DNA of 64,000 nt from Azospirillaceae bacterium (lineage in GTDB: Bacteria > Pseudomonadota > Alphaproteobacteria > Azospirillales > Azospirillaceae): assembly GCA_028283825.1 (NCBI GenBank), contig JAPWJW010000001.1, forward strand, positions 1,736,001 through 1,800,000, in the 5' to 3' direction. Under the pieces are notes generated by a model. The model was given only the letters and a program-made list of their open reading frames with translations, was not told the DNA's origin and did not search any database. The position numbers were made by a program, and so were the translations under genes. This document shows positions 1-8,617 of this stretch, in pieces (position 1 is the first letter of the stretch; the number at the start of each line of letters is the position of its first letter).

Positions 1-818
1 TACCCCGTGGGGTTCAGCACCGTGCGCGGGTCGACCGGCACCACCCGGCCGCCGCGCAACTTGCCCTGCACCAGCGGCGGCCGCGCCAGGGCGATGCCCA
101 GCCCGCAGGCGCAGGCGTCCAGCACCAGGTTGTAATCCTCGAACCGCCGATCCTGCGGCCGGGGGCGATAGTCCAACCCATGGGCACCGAACCACGCCCG
201 CCAGCCGGTGGCGTCGGAGTCGTGGATCAAGGGAAAGGCCAGCAACCGCTCCGGATCCCCCGCCCCGATCCCATCCGCTAGGCCGGGGGCGGCGATGGGG
301 TAGCACCATTCCTCGAACAACTTCAGCGACACCCGGCCCGGCATGGCGCCCCAGCCGCAGCGGATGGCCAGGTCCATGCCCTCATCCGCCAGATCCAGGG
401 CGCGATGATCCACCGACAGCAAGATTCGGAGTGCGCCCCCCGGATCGGAGTCCTTACCCTCCAGCACGGTCAGGCGGGGCATCAGCCACAGCCCGCAGAT
501 GGACGGCAGGGATGTCAGGCGCACCACCGCCCCGCCCCGCGGCTCCGTCCAGCGGTTGGAGGTGCCGGCGATCAGGGCGAAGGCCTCGCTGGTGCGCTGG
601 AACAGGCGCTGGCCGTCGGGCGTCATGGCGACACCGCGCGCCTGGCGGTGGAACAGGCGCAGGCCCAGCCACTGTTCCAGCTTGGCGATCTGCCTGCTGA
701 CGGCGCCATGGGTGACGTTCAGGCCCTCCGCCGCCGCGGAGAAGCTGCCGGTGCGGGCCGCCGCCTCGAAGGCGCGCAGCGCGTCCAGCGGCGGCAAGGG
801 GGCTGAGCTGTGATCCAT
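1..818 (-). CDS. LysR-family transcriptional regulator (GcvA-like), 3' end cut by window edge
   Basis: The reverse strand from ATG at 818 reads open for 272 codons and runs off the window. The N-terminus carries a LysR winged helix-turn-helix (about residues 10-68, with LDALRAFEAAARTGSFSAA and VSRQIAKLEQWLGLRLFHR). An effector-binding domain follows, with the GcvA-type stretch ALDLADEGMDLAIRCGWG. It is divergent from the EamA exporter at 928, with about 110 bp between the starts. In LysR pairs of this layout the regulator usually controls the divergent gene, so it probably controls the exporter; the ligand is unknown. The C-terminal residues lie outside the window. Confidence 0.9.
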   Translation of the reverse strand, partial: MDHSSAPLPPLDALRAFEAAARTGSFSAAAEGLNVTHGAVSRQIAKLEQWLGLRLFHRQARGVAMTPDGQRLFQRTSEAFALIAGTSNRWTEPRGGAVVRLTSLPSICGLWLMPRLTVLEGKDSDPGGALRILLSVDHRALDLADEGMDLAIRCGWGAMPGRVSLKLFEEWCYPIAAPGLADGIGAGDPERLLAFPLIHDSDATGWRAWFGAHGLDYRPRPQDRRFEDYNLVLDACACGLGIALARPPLVQGKLRGGRVVPVDPRTVLNPTG

Positions 819-927
819 GCTCACAGTTGGCTGCCGATTTGTTCGATTGTCAATCATCAGTCAACCGGGCCTAGTGGGGGCCGGCGGTTGTTCCCGTCAA
901 CAGTTCCGGCTCGAAAGGTTTCCGCCC

Positions 928-1863
928 ATGTCCCCCACGCCCGTCGCCGCCACCTGTGAATCCCCGGCCGCCGTGCCGGCCTCCGGCACCCCGCGCCTGG
1001 ACGGCGCGACGCTCGCCACGGTGGTCATCACCATCATCATCTGGGCGTCGGCCTTTCCCGCCATCCGTGCCGGCCTGACCGCCTTCGGGCCGCTGGAACT
1101 GGGGGCGGCGCGCTTCGGCATCGCGGCGGTGCCGGCGGCCCTGTACCTGGCCATCACCCGCCCGGCCCTGCCCCGCGTGGCGGAGCTTTGGCGCTTCGCC
1201 ACCGGCGGCCTGCTGTTCGTGGCCCTCTATACCGGCCTGCTGAACATGGGGGAGAAGACGGTGTCGTCGGGGGCCGCCGCCTTCATCATCAACATCAACC
1301 CCATCATCACCGCCGTGCTGGCCTCATCCCTGTTGGGGGAGCGATTCGGCCGCTGGGGCTGGATCGGCACCGCCGTGTCGTTCAGCGGCATCGGCCTGAT
1401 CGCCCTGAATGAGGCGGTGGGCACCGGCCACGGCCTGCAACTGGGCTGGGGCGCCCTGCTGGTGCTGGGGGCGGCCCTCTGCAACTCCGTCACCACCGTG
1501 GTGCAAAAGCCCCTGTTCGCCCGCCACAAGGCCCTGACCGTGTCGGCCACCAACATGGTGGTGGGGGCGCTGGCCCTGTCGCCCTGGCTGCCCGGCGCCT
1601 ATGCCCAGGCGCAAAGCGCCGCCGCGCCGGGCCTGGTGGTGGCCTTATACCTGGGCGTGATGCCCAGCCTGGTCGCCTACGCCACCTGGTCCATCGTGCT
1701 GTCGCGCCTGCCCGCCGCCCGCGCCAGCAACTTCCTCTACTGCGCCCCGCCGCTGGCTACGCTGATGGGCTTCCTCTGGCTGGGCGAGGTGCCGACGGTG
1801 ATGGGTGTGGTCGGCGGCCTGATGGCGCTGGGCGGCGTGATCCTGGTGAACCTGAAACGGTGA
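928..1863 (+). CDS. EamA/DMT-superfamily transporter
   Basis: A 311-residue hydrophobic protein with about ten predicted membrane segments in two EamA halves. The first starts near residue 30 (VVITIIIWASAFPAIRAGL); the second contains TTVVQKPLFARHKALT and ends with a glycine-rich helix. The family exports amino acids or other small metabolites across the inner membrane; the substrate cannot be read from sequence. The frame is open back to an ATG at 817, but the ATG at 928 is preferred: it has a purine-rich site (GAAAGG, 912-917), and the earlier start would overlap the start of the divergent LysR gene. Probably regulated by that LysR protein. Confidence 0.88.
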   Translation: MSPTPVAATCESPAAVPASGTPRLDGATLATVVITIIIWASAFPAIRAGLTAFGPLELGAARFGIAAVPAALYLAITRPALPRVAELWRFATGGLLFVALYTGLLNMGEKTVSSGAAAFIININPIITAVLASSLLGERFGRWGWIGTAVSFSGIGLIALNEAVGTGHGLQLGWGALLVLGAALCNSVTTVVQKPLFARHKALTVSATNMVVGALALSPWLPGAYAQAQSAAAPGLVVALYLGVMPSLVAYATWSIVLSRLPAARASNFLYCAPPLATLMGFLWLGEVPTVMGVVGGLMALGGVILVNLKR

Positions 1864-1868
1864 CGCCG

Positions 1869-3788
1869 TCAGCTGAGGAAGTACGCCAGTTCCTTGCCCC
1901 TGGTCCCCGCCAGATAGGCGTCCTGCCAGGTGTCCTTGGTGGACAGGAAACCGCCCTGGGGTGTCACCGGTGCGGCCTGGCCCTTGAGCAGGGCGTCGCG
2001 CAGCCGTTCTTCCAGGATGGCCCGCTGGCGGTAATGCTCATACACGTCCAGGACGTGGACGGCGTAGGCCTGGGCAAGGGCCTGGTTGCCCTGGATGACC
2101 AGCAGGTTGTCGTCGTTGGCGTATGACGCCTTGTAGCCCAGGTTGTGGCTGCCGGTAACGACCACGCAGTCTTCGTCGAAGGGATCGATCACCACGATCT
2201 TGTCATGGATGATGGCGGCCCCGGCGGTCAGCAGTTCCGGTTGCAGGTCGCCCGTGGGCGTATCGATGGCGGCGGCGCGCACCACCAGCACCTGCGGCGC
2301 GTCGGCCGGTGCATAGACGGACGGCCTGGGGATCTTGGCCTGGCCGTCGCCGCCTTCGTCCTTGTCATCCGCATCCCCCTCAATGGGCAGGGCCAGGGGG
2401 CTGCTGACAGCACCCATGACCATCAGGTCGGGACGCTGCCTGCCCAAATCCACCGCCGCCTCGATGATACTCTGTTTGCCTTCCAGCGAGGGGTAGAAGG
2501 TCAGGAACAGGATGGCGTGCCGCGCCCGATCCATCAGGGTGAAGACGTCGGCCAGGTCCGGCGGGGTGGCGGACGTCTTGGTGGTGGCCATCGTCGTGGG
2601 GGCGCACCAGATGCGCGGGTTGGCGCCGGCGGCCGGAAAGGCGTGGCCGCCCGCCTGGCGCAGGGGCTTTTGCTGGACGTTGTGGTTGGGGGCACCGGTG
2701 TCCACCTGCGTCGGGAAGCTGCCTGTGTCCGCCTTCAGCCGGTTCCAGTAATCCAGATAGATTTGTGCCAGGTCCGCCCGGGTGGTGGTGATGGTGTTGT
2801 TGGACTGGGTGCACAGGCCCGTGGGCGTCCAGTTGGTACTGCCCGACAGCAGGGCCAGCGGCCGGCCTTCCGCGTCGGTGTGCACCAGGAACTTGTTATG
2901 ACCGATATGGGCGCTGTTGTTGAACAGCCGGTCCACGACTTCCGCCGCCGTGCCGTGCAGGGCCGTGCGCGCGGCGGCGTTGGTGCGGTCCCAGGCGGGG
3001 TTGGTCTTGGTCCCCTCCCCCGCCGTGGACAGGATCAGGTGCAGGCGTTTGCCCAGGCCCGTCAGCCCGGCCACCAGTTCAGCGTCCGACAGTTCATAGA
3101 GGGCGGCGTGGACGGTGTCGTCGGGCCCCACCCGTTGCAGGAAATCCGTCAGGGTGGGCAGCACATCGCCGGTCAGGAAAGTGCGGATGGGGTTTCCCGG
3201 CTGCTTCACCTGGTCCAGCACATAACCCTTGCTGGGCGCCTGGCCCGCCGGGGTGTGCAGCTGTTGGCGCAAGTTCTGCGTCGACAGGATGCCATTGGTG
3301 AAGACGGCGGAGAAATCACCGTACTCCCAAGTCACGGTGATGGCGTCGGTGGTCAGCGCCGGGCCGCAGACGAACAGGGGCAGGGGCGTGCCCGTATAGG
3401 CGCCGGGCTGGGCACTGCTGAAGGTTCCCGTCTGCGCCACCCAATCCGCCGCCGACGGCCGGCCGGGGGCAGCATAGCCCACCGGAACGATCTCGTAGTG
3501 GCAGGTGAAGGGCTGCCGGACATCCAGGCTGTCCCGGCTGCGCCGCAAGGTCAGGTCGCGCCAGGAAAACTTCTGCACCGGCCAGACGCTGGTGTCCTGC
3601 TGGCGCCAATCAGGATTGGACTGACCCTGGAAGGCCACCCAGGTGGGCAACAGCCGCCGCTCGCCATCCTGATGCACGCGCACGATCATGAAACCCAGCA
3701 GGCCGTCGATGCGGGCATCCGGACGCCACGCCAGATAGGCCACTTCATTGTTGCACCAGGCGCGCGCGGACACAGGGGACGGGCACAT
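1869..3788 (-). CDS. Phospholipase D-like domain protein
   Basis: A 639-residue protein with two HKD-type motifs, the hallmark of the phospholipase D/nuclease superfamily. The second (IIHDKIVVID, about residue 528) fits HxKx4D. The first (IGHNKFLVHTD, about residue 297) has one extra residue before the Asp, followed by the usual Ser/Asn element (LLSGSTNW). The second is followed by VVVTGSHNLGYKAS. Such proteins cleave phosphodiester bonds in lipids or nucleic acids; the substrate here is unknown. The start at 3788 is chosen because a strong GGAGGTG site lies just upstream (3793-3799); an open extension to 3926 lacks one. No signal peptide is evident. It is convergent with the EamA gene, 5 bp apart. 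Confidence 0.85.
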   Translation of the reverse strand: MCPSPVSARAWCNNEVAYLAWRPDARIDGLLGFMIVRVHQDGERRLLPTWVAFQGQSNPDWRQQDTSVWPVQKFSWRDLTLRRSRDSLDVRQPFTCHYEIVPVGYAAPGRPSAADWVAQTGTFSSAQPGAYTGTPLPLFVCGPALTTDAITVTWEYGDFSAVFTNGILSTQNLRQQLHTPAGQAPSKGYVLDQVKQPGNPIRTFLTGDVLPTLTDFLQRVGPDDTVHAALYELSDAELVAGLTGLGKRLHLILSTAGEGTKTNPAWDRTNAAARTALHGTAAEVVDRLFNNSAHIGHNKFLVHTDAEGRPLALLSGSTNWTPTGLCTQSNNTITTTRADLAQIYLDYWNRLKADTGSFPTQVDTGAPNHNVQQKPLRQAGGHAFPAAGANPRIWCAPTTMATTKTSATPPDLADVFTLMDRARHAILFLTFYPSLEGKQSIIEAAVDLGRQRPDLMVMGAVSSPLALPIEGDADDKDEGGDGQAKIPRPSVYAPADAPQVLVVRAAAIDTPTGDLQPELLTAGAAIIHDKIVVIDPFDEDCVVVTGSHNLGYKASYANDDNLLVIQGNQALAQAYAVHVLDVYEHYRQRAILEERLRDALLKGQAAPVTPQGGFLSTKDTWQDAYLAGTRGKELAYFLS

Positions 3789-3982
3789 CGGGCACCTCCA
3801 TCGCGGGGCGGATGCGCCATGGTGCACCGCCCACATGACGGTTTCTATCAACGCGTGTGTTTCTGTCGACGTACCCCGCCAGGGTAGATGGGGAGTGCCG
3901 ATCTCGCCGACAACAATTCCTGGCAATCCTGCCGGCTTTCCTGATCGACGGCCATGGCATGCGCGGGCTAGTCTGCCCTCCC

Positions 3983-4018
3983 GCGCGGATGTGTCTTTAT
4001 AGGCGCGGATGTGTCTTT
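3983..4018. repeat. 16-bp direct repeat upstream of TPR gene
   Basis: GCGCGGATGTGTCTTT occurs at 3983-3998 and again at 4003-4018, a 20-bp period, just before the TPR gene start at 4037. It may be a paired regulator site or a small local duplication in the 5' leader. Confidence 0.6.
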
Positions 4019-4036
4019 CAGGAAAGTCCCGGCCCC

Positions 4037-6127
4037 ATGAACCGCAACCAGCGCCGCCTGGACAAGAAGCAGGGCGGCCCGCCGCCCGGCGCCCAGGCGC
4101 AGGCGCTGTTCGGCCAGGCGTCCCAGCACCACCAGGCCGGCCGGCTGGCGGAGGCGGAGGCCGGCTACCGCCAGGTGCTGGCCCTGGCCCCCCGGCATGC
4201 GGATGCGCTGTACCTGCTGGGTGTGATCCACCATCAGACCGGCCGCCCGGGGGAAGCTGCGGATCTGCTGGGCCAGGCCATCGCCGCCAAAGGCGACGCC
4301 GCCCATTTCCATGCCGCCCTGGGCACGGTGCTGTCGACCCTGGGCCGCACGGGCGACGCCGTGACCGCCCTCACCCGCGCCCTGGACCTGAAGCCCGATC
4401 AGGCGGAGGCGCACAACAATCTGGGCAACGCGCTGAAGGATCTGGGCCGGCTGGACGAGGCGGCGGCCCATTACCAGCGGGCCGTGGCGCAAAAGCCCGA
4501 TTACGCCAACGCCCACAACGGCCTGGGCAGCGTCCGCCAGGCCCAGGGCATGTTGGAGGATGCGGCCGGCCACTACGCCCGCGCCCTGGACCTGAACCCG
4601 CGCCTGGTGCTGGCCCTGGTCAATCTGGGCAAGGTGCTGGTGGAACTGGGGTCCCTGGACGTGGCGGAGGCCCGCCTGCGCCAGGCGCTGGCGCTGGATG
4701 CCACCAATGGCGACGCACTGGCCAATCTGGGGGCCGTGCTGCAGGCCCTGGGACGGGCGGCCGACGCCACGGCCTGCCTGCGCCGGGCCGTGACCGTGGC
4801 GCCGGAAAACGCCGATGCGCACATGAACCTGGGCATCCTGCTGGCCACCGACCTGATGGCGCCCGAGCCTGTGCTGAAGGAGGCGCGATCGCACCTGGAG
4901 CGGGCGCGGGTGCTGCGCCCCGGCCACGCCGTCACCCTCAACAACCTGGGCAGCGTGGCCCAGCGCTTAGGCCACCTGACGGAGGCGGAGGAATTGTACC
5001 GCCAGGCCGCCGGCCTGGCGCCGGACGATGGGGAGGTGCTGAACAACCTGGCCACCACCGTGCAACTGCTGGGCCGGCAGGATGAGGCCGCCGCCCTGTA
5101 TGAAAGGGTGGTGGCGCTGTCGCCCGCCCACGCCGACGCGCGCTTCAACCTGGCGCTGACCCAGTTGGCGGCAGGCGACCTGGCGGCAGGCTGGGATGGC
5201 TACGGCGCGCGCTGGCAGGGCCGGCAGCTGGCCCCGCACTGGCGCCCCTTTCCCGTGCCGCAATGGCAGGGGGAACCTCTCGCGGCCAAGCGCCTGCTGG
5301 TCTGGGCGGAACAGGGCCTGGGTGATGAGATCCTGTTCGCCAGCCTGCTGCCCGACTTGCGGGCCCGCGTGGCGGCGGAGGGCGGGCAGATGGTGGTGGA
5401 ATGCGCCCCCCGCCTGGTGGGCCTGATCGGCCGCGCGTTGCCGGGCGTGGTGGTGCGGGCGCCGACATCCCCGCCCGGCGCCCCGACGCTGACCGACATG
5501 GACCTGCATGTGCCCATGGGCAGCCTGCCGGGCCTGTTGCGCCCCGGCTTGGCCGGCTGGACCGGCTCCCCCTTCCTGGCGCCACGCGACGACCTGGCCG
5601 GCCTGTGGCGGGGCCGGCTGGCCGCCCTGCCGCCGGGCCTGCGTGTCGGCATCAGCTGGCGCAGCGGCCTGATGCGCGGCGACCGGTCGGGCGCTTACAC
5701 CGCCCTGGCGGACTGGGCGCCGCTGCTGACCTTGCCCGGCATCGTGCCGGTCACGCTGCAATACAGTGCGACGGAAGACGAGATCCGGCCGGTGGAGCAG
5801 GCGTTGGACCTGACGCTGCACCGCTGGCCCGACCTGGATCTGCGCGCGGATATCGAGGGCGTGGCCGCCCTGATGTCCAGCCTGGACCTGGTGGTCACCG
5901 CACCCACGGCGGTAGGGGAACTGGCGGGCGCCCTGGGCGTGCCTTGCTGGCGGGTGGGCACGGCGCACGACTGGACCATGCTGGGCACGCCCGTGCGGCC
6001 CTGGTTCGCCGGCATGGCGGTGATAGGGCGTGGCCGCGGGCCCGCCCTGGACGTGGCCGAGGCGGCGGAAAGGCTGGCCGGCCTTGGGCGAATCAGGGCT
6101 TGCCGCCCGCCGCCCCTTCCTGTATAA
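4037..6127 (+). CDS. TPR-repeat protein with C-terminal glycosyltransferase-like domain
   Basis: A 696-residue protein. Residues about 15-400 are tandem tetratricopeptide repeats with strongly repeated units (for example AEAHNNLGNALKDLGRLDEA and VTLNNLGSVAQRLGHLTEA). The C-terminal half (about 420-690) resembles the domain found after TPRs in many bacterial O-linked glycosylation and flagellin-modification proteins (LLVWAEQGLGDEILFASLLP; DLVVTAPTAVGELAGALGVP), similar to GT-B/ADP-heptose-transferase-like folds. A role in protein glycosylation is inferred from this architecture. The start at 4037 is preferred over the long open extension (from 3857) because the sequence looks like coding TPR protein only from here and an AGGAAAG site precedes it. 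The promoter for rpsF overlaps its last codons. Confidence 0.85.
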   Translation: MNRNQRRLDKKQGGPPPGAQAQALFGQASQHHQAGRLAEAEAGYRQVLALAPRHADALYLLGVIHHQTGRPGEAADLLGQAIAAKGDAAHFHAALGTVLSTLGRTGDAVTALTRALDLKPDQAEAHNNLGNALKDLGRLDEAAAHYQRAVAQKPDYANAHNGLGSVRQAQGMLEDAAGHYARALDLNPRLVLALVNLGKVLVELGSLDVAEARLRQALALDATNGDALANLGAVLQALGRAADATACLRRAVTVAPENADAHMNLGILLATDLMAPEPVLKEARSHLERARVLRPGHAVTLNNLGSVAQRLGHLTEAEELYRQAAGLAPDDGEVLNNLATTVQLLGRQDEAAALYERVVALSPAHADARFNLALTQLAAGDLAAGWDGYGARWQGRQLAPHWRPFPVPQWQGEPLAAKRLLVWAEQGLGDEILFASLLPDLRARVAAEGGQMVVECAPRLVGLIGRALPGVVVRAPTSPPGAPTLTDMDLHVPMGSLPGLLRPGLAGWTGSPFLAPRDDLAGLWRGRLAALPPGLRVGISWRSGLMRGDRSGAYTALADWAPLLTLPGIVPVTLQYSATEDEIRPVEQALDLTLHRWPDLDLRADIEGVAALMSSLDLVVTAPTAVGELAGALGVPCWRVGTAHDWTMLGTPVRPWFAGMAVIGRGRGPALDVAEAAERLAGLGRIRACRPPPLPV

Positions 6128-6128
6128 A
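6100..6128 (+). promoter_or_regulatory. Sigma-70-type promoter for rpsF-rpsR-rplI
   Basis: TTGCCG (6100-6105), a 17-bp spacer and TATAAA (6123-6128) give near-consensus boxes. They sit inside the last codons of the TPR gene and predict a leader of about 140 nt before rpsF. Confidence 0.6.
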
Positions 6129-6189
6129 CCCGCGCTTCAACCGCTCCTTGCCGGTGCCTAAGCCATGGCGCCGGCTAGGTCCGTGCGGC

Positions 6190-6273
6190 TGATCCATCCC
6201 GCGATGCCGGAATGATCCGGCACCCTGGGGCGGCTACAGCGGCGGACCACGTAACAGCCATGGGGAGTATCAA
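6190..6273 (+). promoter_or_regulatory. Candidate structured leader of rpsF (possible S6:S18 autoregulatory element)
   Basis: The leader contains the hairpin TGCCGGA-ATGA-TCCGGCA (6205-6222) followed by CCCTGGGG. Leaders of rpsF in many bacteria bind the S6:S18 complex through a conserved CCG-bearing structure. A CCG lies within this hairpin, but I cannot confirm that it matches the known motif. Confidence 0.35.
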
Positions 6274-6732
6274 ATGGCTTTGTATGAGACCGTGCTGATC
6301 GCACGGCAGGACATCACGTCCGCCCAGGTGGAAGGCCTGACCGAAACCTTCACCGGTATCCTCAAGGAGAACGGTGGCCAGGTTGCCAAGGTCGAGCAGT
6401 GGGGTCTGAAGACCCTCACCTACAAGATCAAGAAGAACCGCAAGGGTCACTACGTCTACTTCGCCCACGATTCCGCCCCGGCCGCCGTTGCCGAGATGGA
6501 GCGTAACATGGGCCTGAACGAAGACGTCCTGCGCTTCATGACCACCCGGATCGAAAAGATCGAGGAAGGTCAGACCGCGATGCTGTCCAACAAGGGCGAT
6601 CGTGGTGAGCGCGGCGAACGCGGTGATCGTGGCGACCGCGGTCCGCGTCGCTTCGAAGACCGTGGTGATCGTGGCGATCGCGGCCCCCGCCCGCCGCGTC
6701 GCACCGAAGCTTCTGAAGGAGACCGGGCATGA
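6274..6732 (+). CDS. rpsF: 30S ribosomal protein bS6
   Basis: 152 residues. The first about 100 form the standard S6 fold ([42 protein letters not shown]), which pairs with S18 in the central domain of the 30S subunit. The tail (about 107-145) is a run of Arg/Gly/Asp units ([16 protein letters not shown] and relatives), longer than in E. coli and probably disordered. The preceding leader gives GGGGAG before the ATG. Its TGA overlaps the rpsR start as ATGA, which implies translational coupling. Confidence 0.97.
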   Translation: MALYETVLIARQDITSAQVEGLTETFTGILKENGGQVAKVEQWGLKTLTYKIKKNRKGHYVYFAHDSAPAAVAEMERNMGLNEDVLRFMTTRIEKIEEGQTAMLSNKGDRGERGERGDRGDRGPRRFEDRGDRGDRGPRPPRRTEASEGDRA

Positions 6733-7022
6733 GCTTCACCCAGGGTAATGCTGGCCCGGGCGCTGGTGCGCCGCGCGCCGCTGGTGGCGGCGGTGGTGGC
6801 CGTCGTCCGTTCTTCCGCCGTCGCAAGACCTGCCCGTTCTCCGGTCCGAACGCTCCGGCGATCGACTACAAGGACGTGAAGCTGCTGTCGCGCTTCATTT
6901 CCGAGCGGGGCAAGATTGTGCCCAGCCGCATCACCGCGGTTTCGGCCAAGAAGCAGCGTGAGCTGGCCCGCGCCATTAAGCGCGCCCGCTTCCTCGCCCT
7001 GCTGCCTTACATTGTGAAGTAA
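6729..7022 (+). CDS. rpsR: 30S ribosomal protein bS18
   Basis: 97 residues. A Gly/Arg-rich N-terminal extension (about residues 8-28) is followed by the conserved core ([46 protein letters not shown]). S18 binds S6 and 16S rRNA in the 30S platform. The ATG at 6729 overlaps the rpsF stop by 4 nt. rplI follows after 12 nt with a GGAG site. Confidence 0.97.
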   Translation: MSFTQGNAGPGAGAPRAAGGGGGGRRPFFRRRKTCPFSGPNAPAIDYKDVKLLSRFISERGKIVPSRITAVSAKKQRELARAIKRARFLALLPYIVK

Positions 7023-7034
7023 GGAGTAGGAACG

Positions 7035-7598
7035 ATGGAAGTCATTCTGCTGCAGCGCGTCGAGAAGCTCGGCCGCATGGGCGAAGTGGTGTCGGTGAAG
7101 CCGGGTTTCGCCCGTAATTACCTGCTGCCCCAGAAGAAGGCCCTGCGCGCCTCCAAGGACAATCTGGCTTTCTTCGAAAGCCAGAAGGTGAAGCTGGAAG
7201 CCCAGAACGCCGAGCGCAAGGTTGAAGCCGAAGCACTGGCCAAGAAGATCGCCGACCTGTCGGTGATCATCATCCGCCAGTCCGGCGAAACCGGCATCCT
7301 GTACGGCTCGGTCAGCGCCCGTGACGTCGCCGAAGTGGTCACCGCCACCGGCACCGTCATCGAGCGTGGCCAGGTCGCCATCGACACCCCGATCAAGACC
7401 CTGGGCCTGTTCAAGGTCCGCCTGGTCCTGCACCCGGAAGTGTCCGTGGCCATCACCGTGAACGTCGCCCGCACCACCGAAGAAGCCGGCCTGCAGGCCG
7501 CGCGCGGTGGCATGGTCGCCGGTCGTCGTGATGACGAGGACGAAGAGGAAGAGGTGGTGGAAGCCGCCGATGAGGCCACGGAAGAGACCGAGGCCTGA
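7035..7598 (+). CDS. rplI: 50S ribosomal protein bL9
   Basis: 187 residues. The N-terminal rRNA-binding domain shows the L9 signature ([20 protein letters not shown]), followed by the long connecting helix and a C-terminal domain. A strongly acidic tail ([16 protein letters not shown]) makes it longer than the roughly 150 residues of E. coli L9. It binds 23S rRNA near the L1 stalk. It is the last gene of the operon, preceded by AGGAG and followed by a UUCG terminator. Confidence 0.97.
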   Translation: MEVILLQRVEKLGRMGEVVSVKPGFARNYLLPQKKALRASKDNLAFFESQKVKLEAQNAERKVEAEALAKKIADLSVIIIRQSGETGILYGSVSARDVAEVVTATGTVIERGQVAIDTPIKTLGLFKVRLVLHPEVSVAITVNVARTTEEAGLQAARGGMVAGRRDDEDEEEEVVEAADEATEETEA

Positions 7599-7628
7599 TC
7601 CTTCTTCGGATCGGTTGAGTATCGAGAC

Positions 7629-7658
7629 GGCGCGGTCCTTCGGGGCCGCGCCGTTTTG
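7629..7658 (+). terminator. Rho-independent terminator of the rpsF operon
   Basis: A 10-bp GC-rich stem (7629-7638 with 7643-7652, one G-T pair) is capped by a TTCG tetraloop and followed by GTTTT. It lies 30 nt after the rplI stop. Confidence 0.85.
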
Positions 7659-7729
7659 CTTTGTTGCCCAACACCCCTTCCCCGGCTAGCGTCAGCGCCG
7701 ATACGGTGGACGATGGGGAAACGACGATC

Positions 7730-8083
7730 ATGGCGAATGACAGGGGCGGCATCCGCCAGGCCGCCAAATGGGTGGCGATCATCGGCCTGGGCGGCAACCA
7801 CGTCCTGGCCTATCAGCAGGCGGTGGACCGCATCCGCGCCCCGTCGCGCGCCATCGCCGACATGGCGGGCGCCATCGGCCAGGTCTTCGGCCGATCACCG
7901 GGGGAATTCAAAGCAGGCGACCTCAGCTTCAGCGAAAAGGTCGACCTGTTCGTGAATCCCTACACCTCCATCCGCGACATGGCGCATTGGGAAGGGTTGA
8001 ACCACCTGCTGTTCTGGCCAGGATTGGCGGCACTGGCCCTGTTCCTGGCGCTGACGTTTGGTGGATCACGACGCGTCATCTAA
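7730..8083 (+). CDS. Small hypothetical membrane protein
   Basis: 117 residues, not recognised. One clear hydrophobic helix lies near the C-terminus (LLFWPGLAALALFLALTF) and a weaker one near the N-terminus (WVAIIGLGGNHVLAY). The start at 7730 is preferred over an earlier in-frame ATG at 7661, which would lie within the terminator's downstream flank. Codon use matches the neighbours. Confidence 0.6.
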   Translation: MANDRGGIRQAAKWVAIIGLGGNHVLAYQQAVDRIRAPSRAIADMAGAIGQVFGRSPGEFKAGDLSFSEKVDLFVNPYTSIRDMAHWEGLNHLLFWPGLAALALFLALTFGGSRRVI

Positions 8084-8108
8084 CCGCCTGCCCCCTTTAG
8101 CCCCGCGC

Positions 8109-8411
8109 TTACGAAGAAGTTTCCAAAGAGTAAGCGAAAAGAATATCACCGCCAGACGTGGCGTAGGCGATGGTATATCCGGCATAAACTGGAACCTTAA
8201 CAGCCGTCCCAAGCGAAATCTTCTCAACAACTATATTGCCGTGGTTTATCTGTAGCGTGCTACCGTTGCCACCACTCTCGAAATTTATGCTGAGCGTTCC
8301 CGCCGCGCCTATAATTATATTGCCGGAGGAGGCCGCTCCCCCATTGATCGCCACCCCCCATAACGGAGCGGAAGAGGCATCTTCTGATTTTCCAACGCTC
8401 TCCGTGACCAT
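8109..8411 (-). CDS. Hypothetical 100-residue protein in low-GC DNA
   Basis: Translated from an ATG at 8411 behind a good GAGGAGA site. The product is rich in Gly, Ser and Ile with alternating hydrophobic and polar residues (GNIIIGAAGTLSIN; GYTIAYATSGGDILFAYS), suggesting an all-beta protein. There is no Cys and no obvious signal peptide or membrane helix. The gene and its flanks (about 8100-8480) have markedly lower GC than the rest of the window, which suggests recent acquisition. I do not recognise a family. Confidence 0.5.
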   Translation of the reverse strand: MVTESVGKSEDASSAPLWGVAINGGAASSGNIIIGAAGTLSINFESGGNGSTLQINHGNIVVEKISLGTAVKVPVYAGYTIAYATSGGDILFAYSLETSS

Positions 8412-8617
8412 ATTTCCAGTCTCCTCGATTCAGGGGAATATTACGGCGAGAATTTAATAGTCACATGCGCCTTACTAATTGTAAATCATCTAACCATGAT
8501 GGATGAGGGGCGCTTCCCGGCAGGGCAGTTGATCTTGAGGATGCTACTCTTGATCACGGGCCCTGAAATGACGAGCCATGCCATGGACTTCCAATCACCC
8601 TGCAGGTTCGGCAAGCA

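Noticed and set aside
2145-3887. A 580-codon open frame on the plus strand
   Set aside because: It is antisense to the phospholipase D-like gene, whose HKD motifs and ribosome site are convincing.
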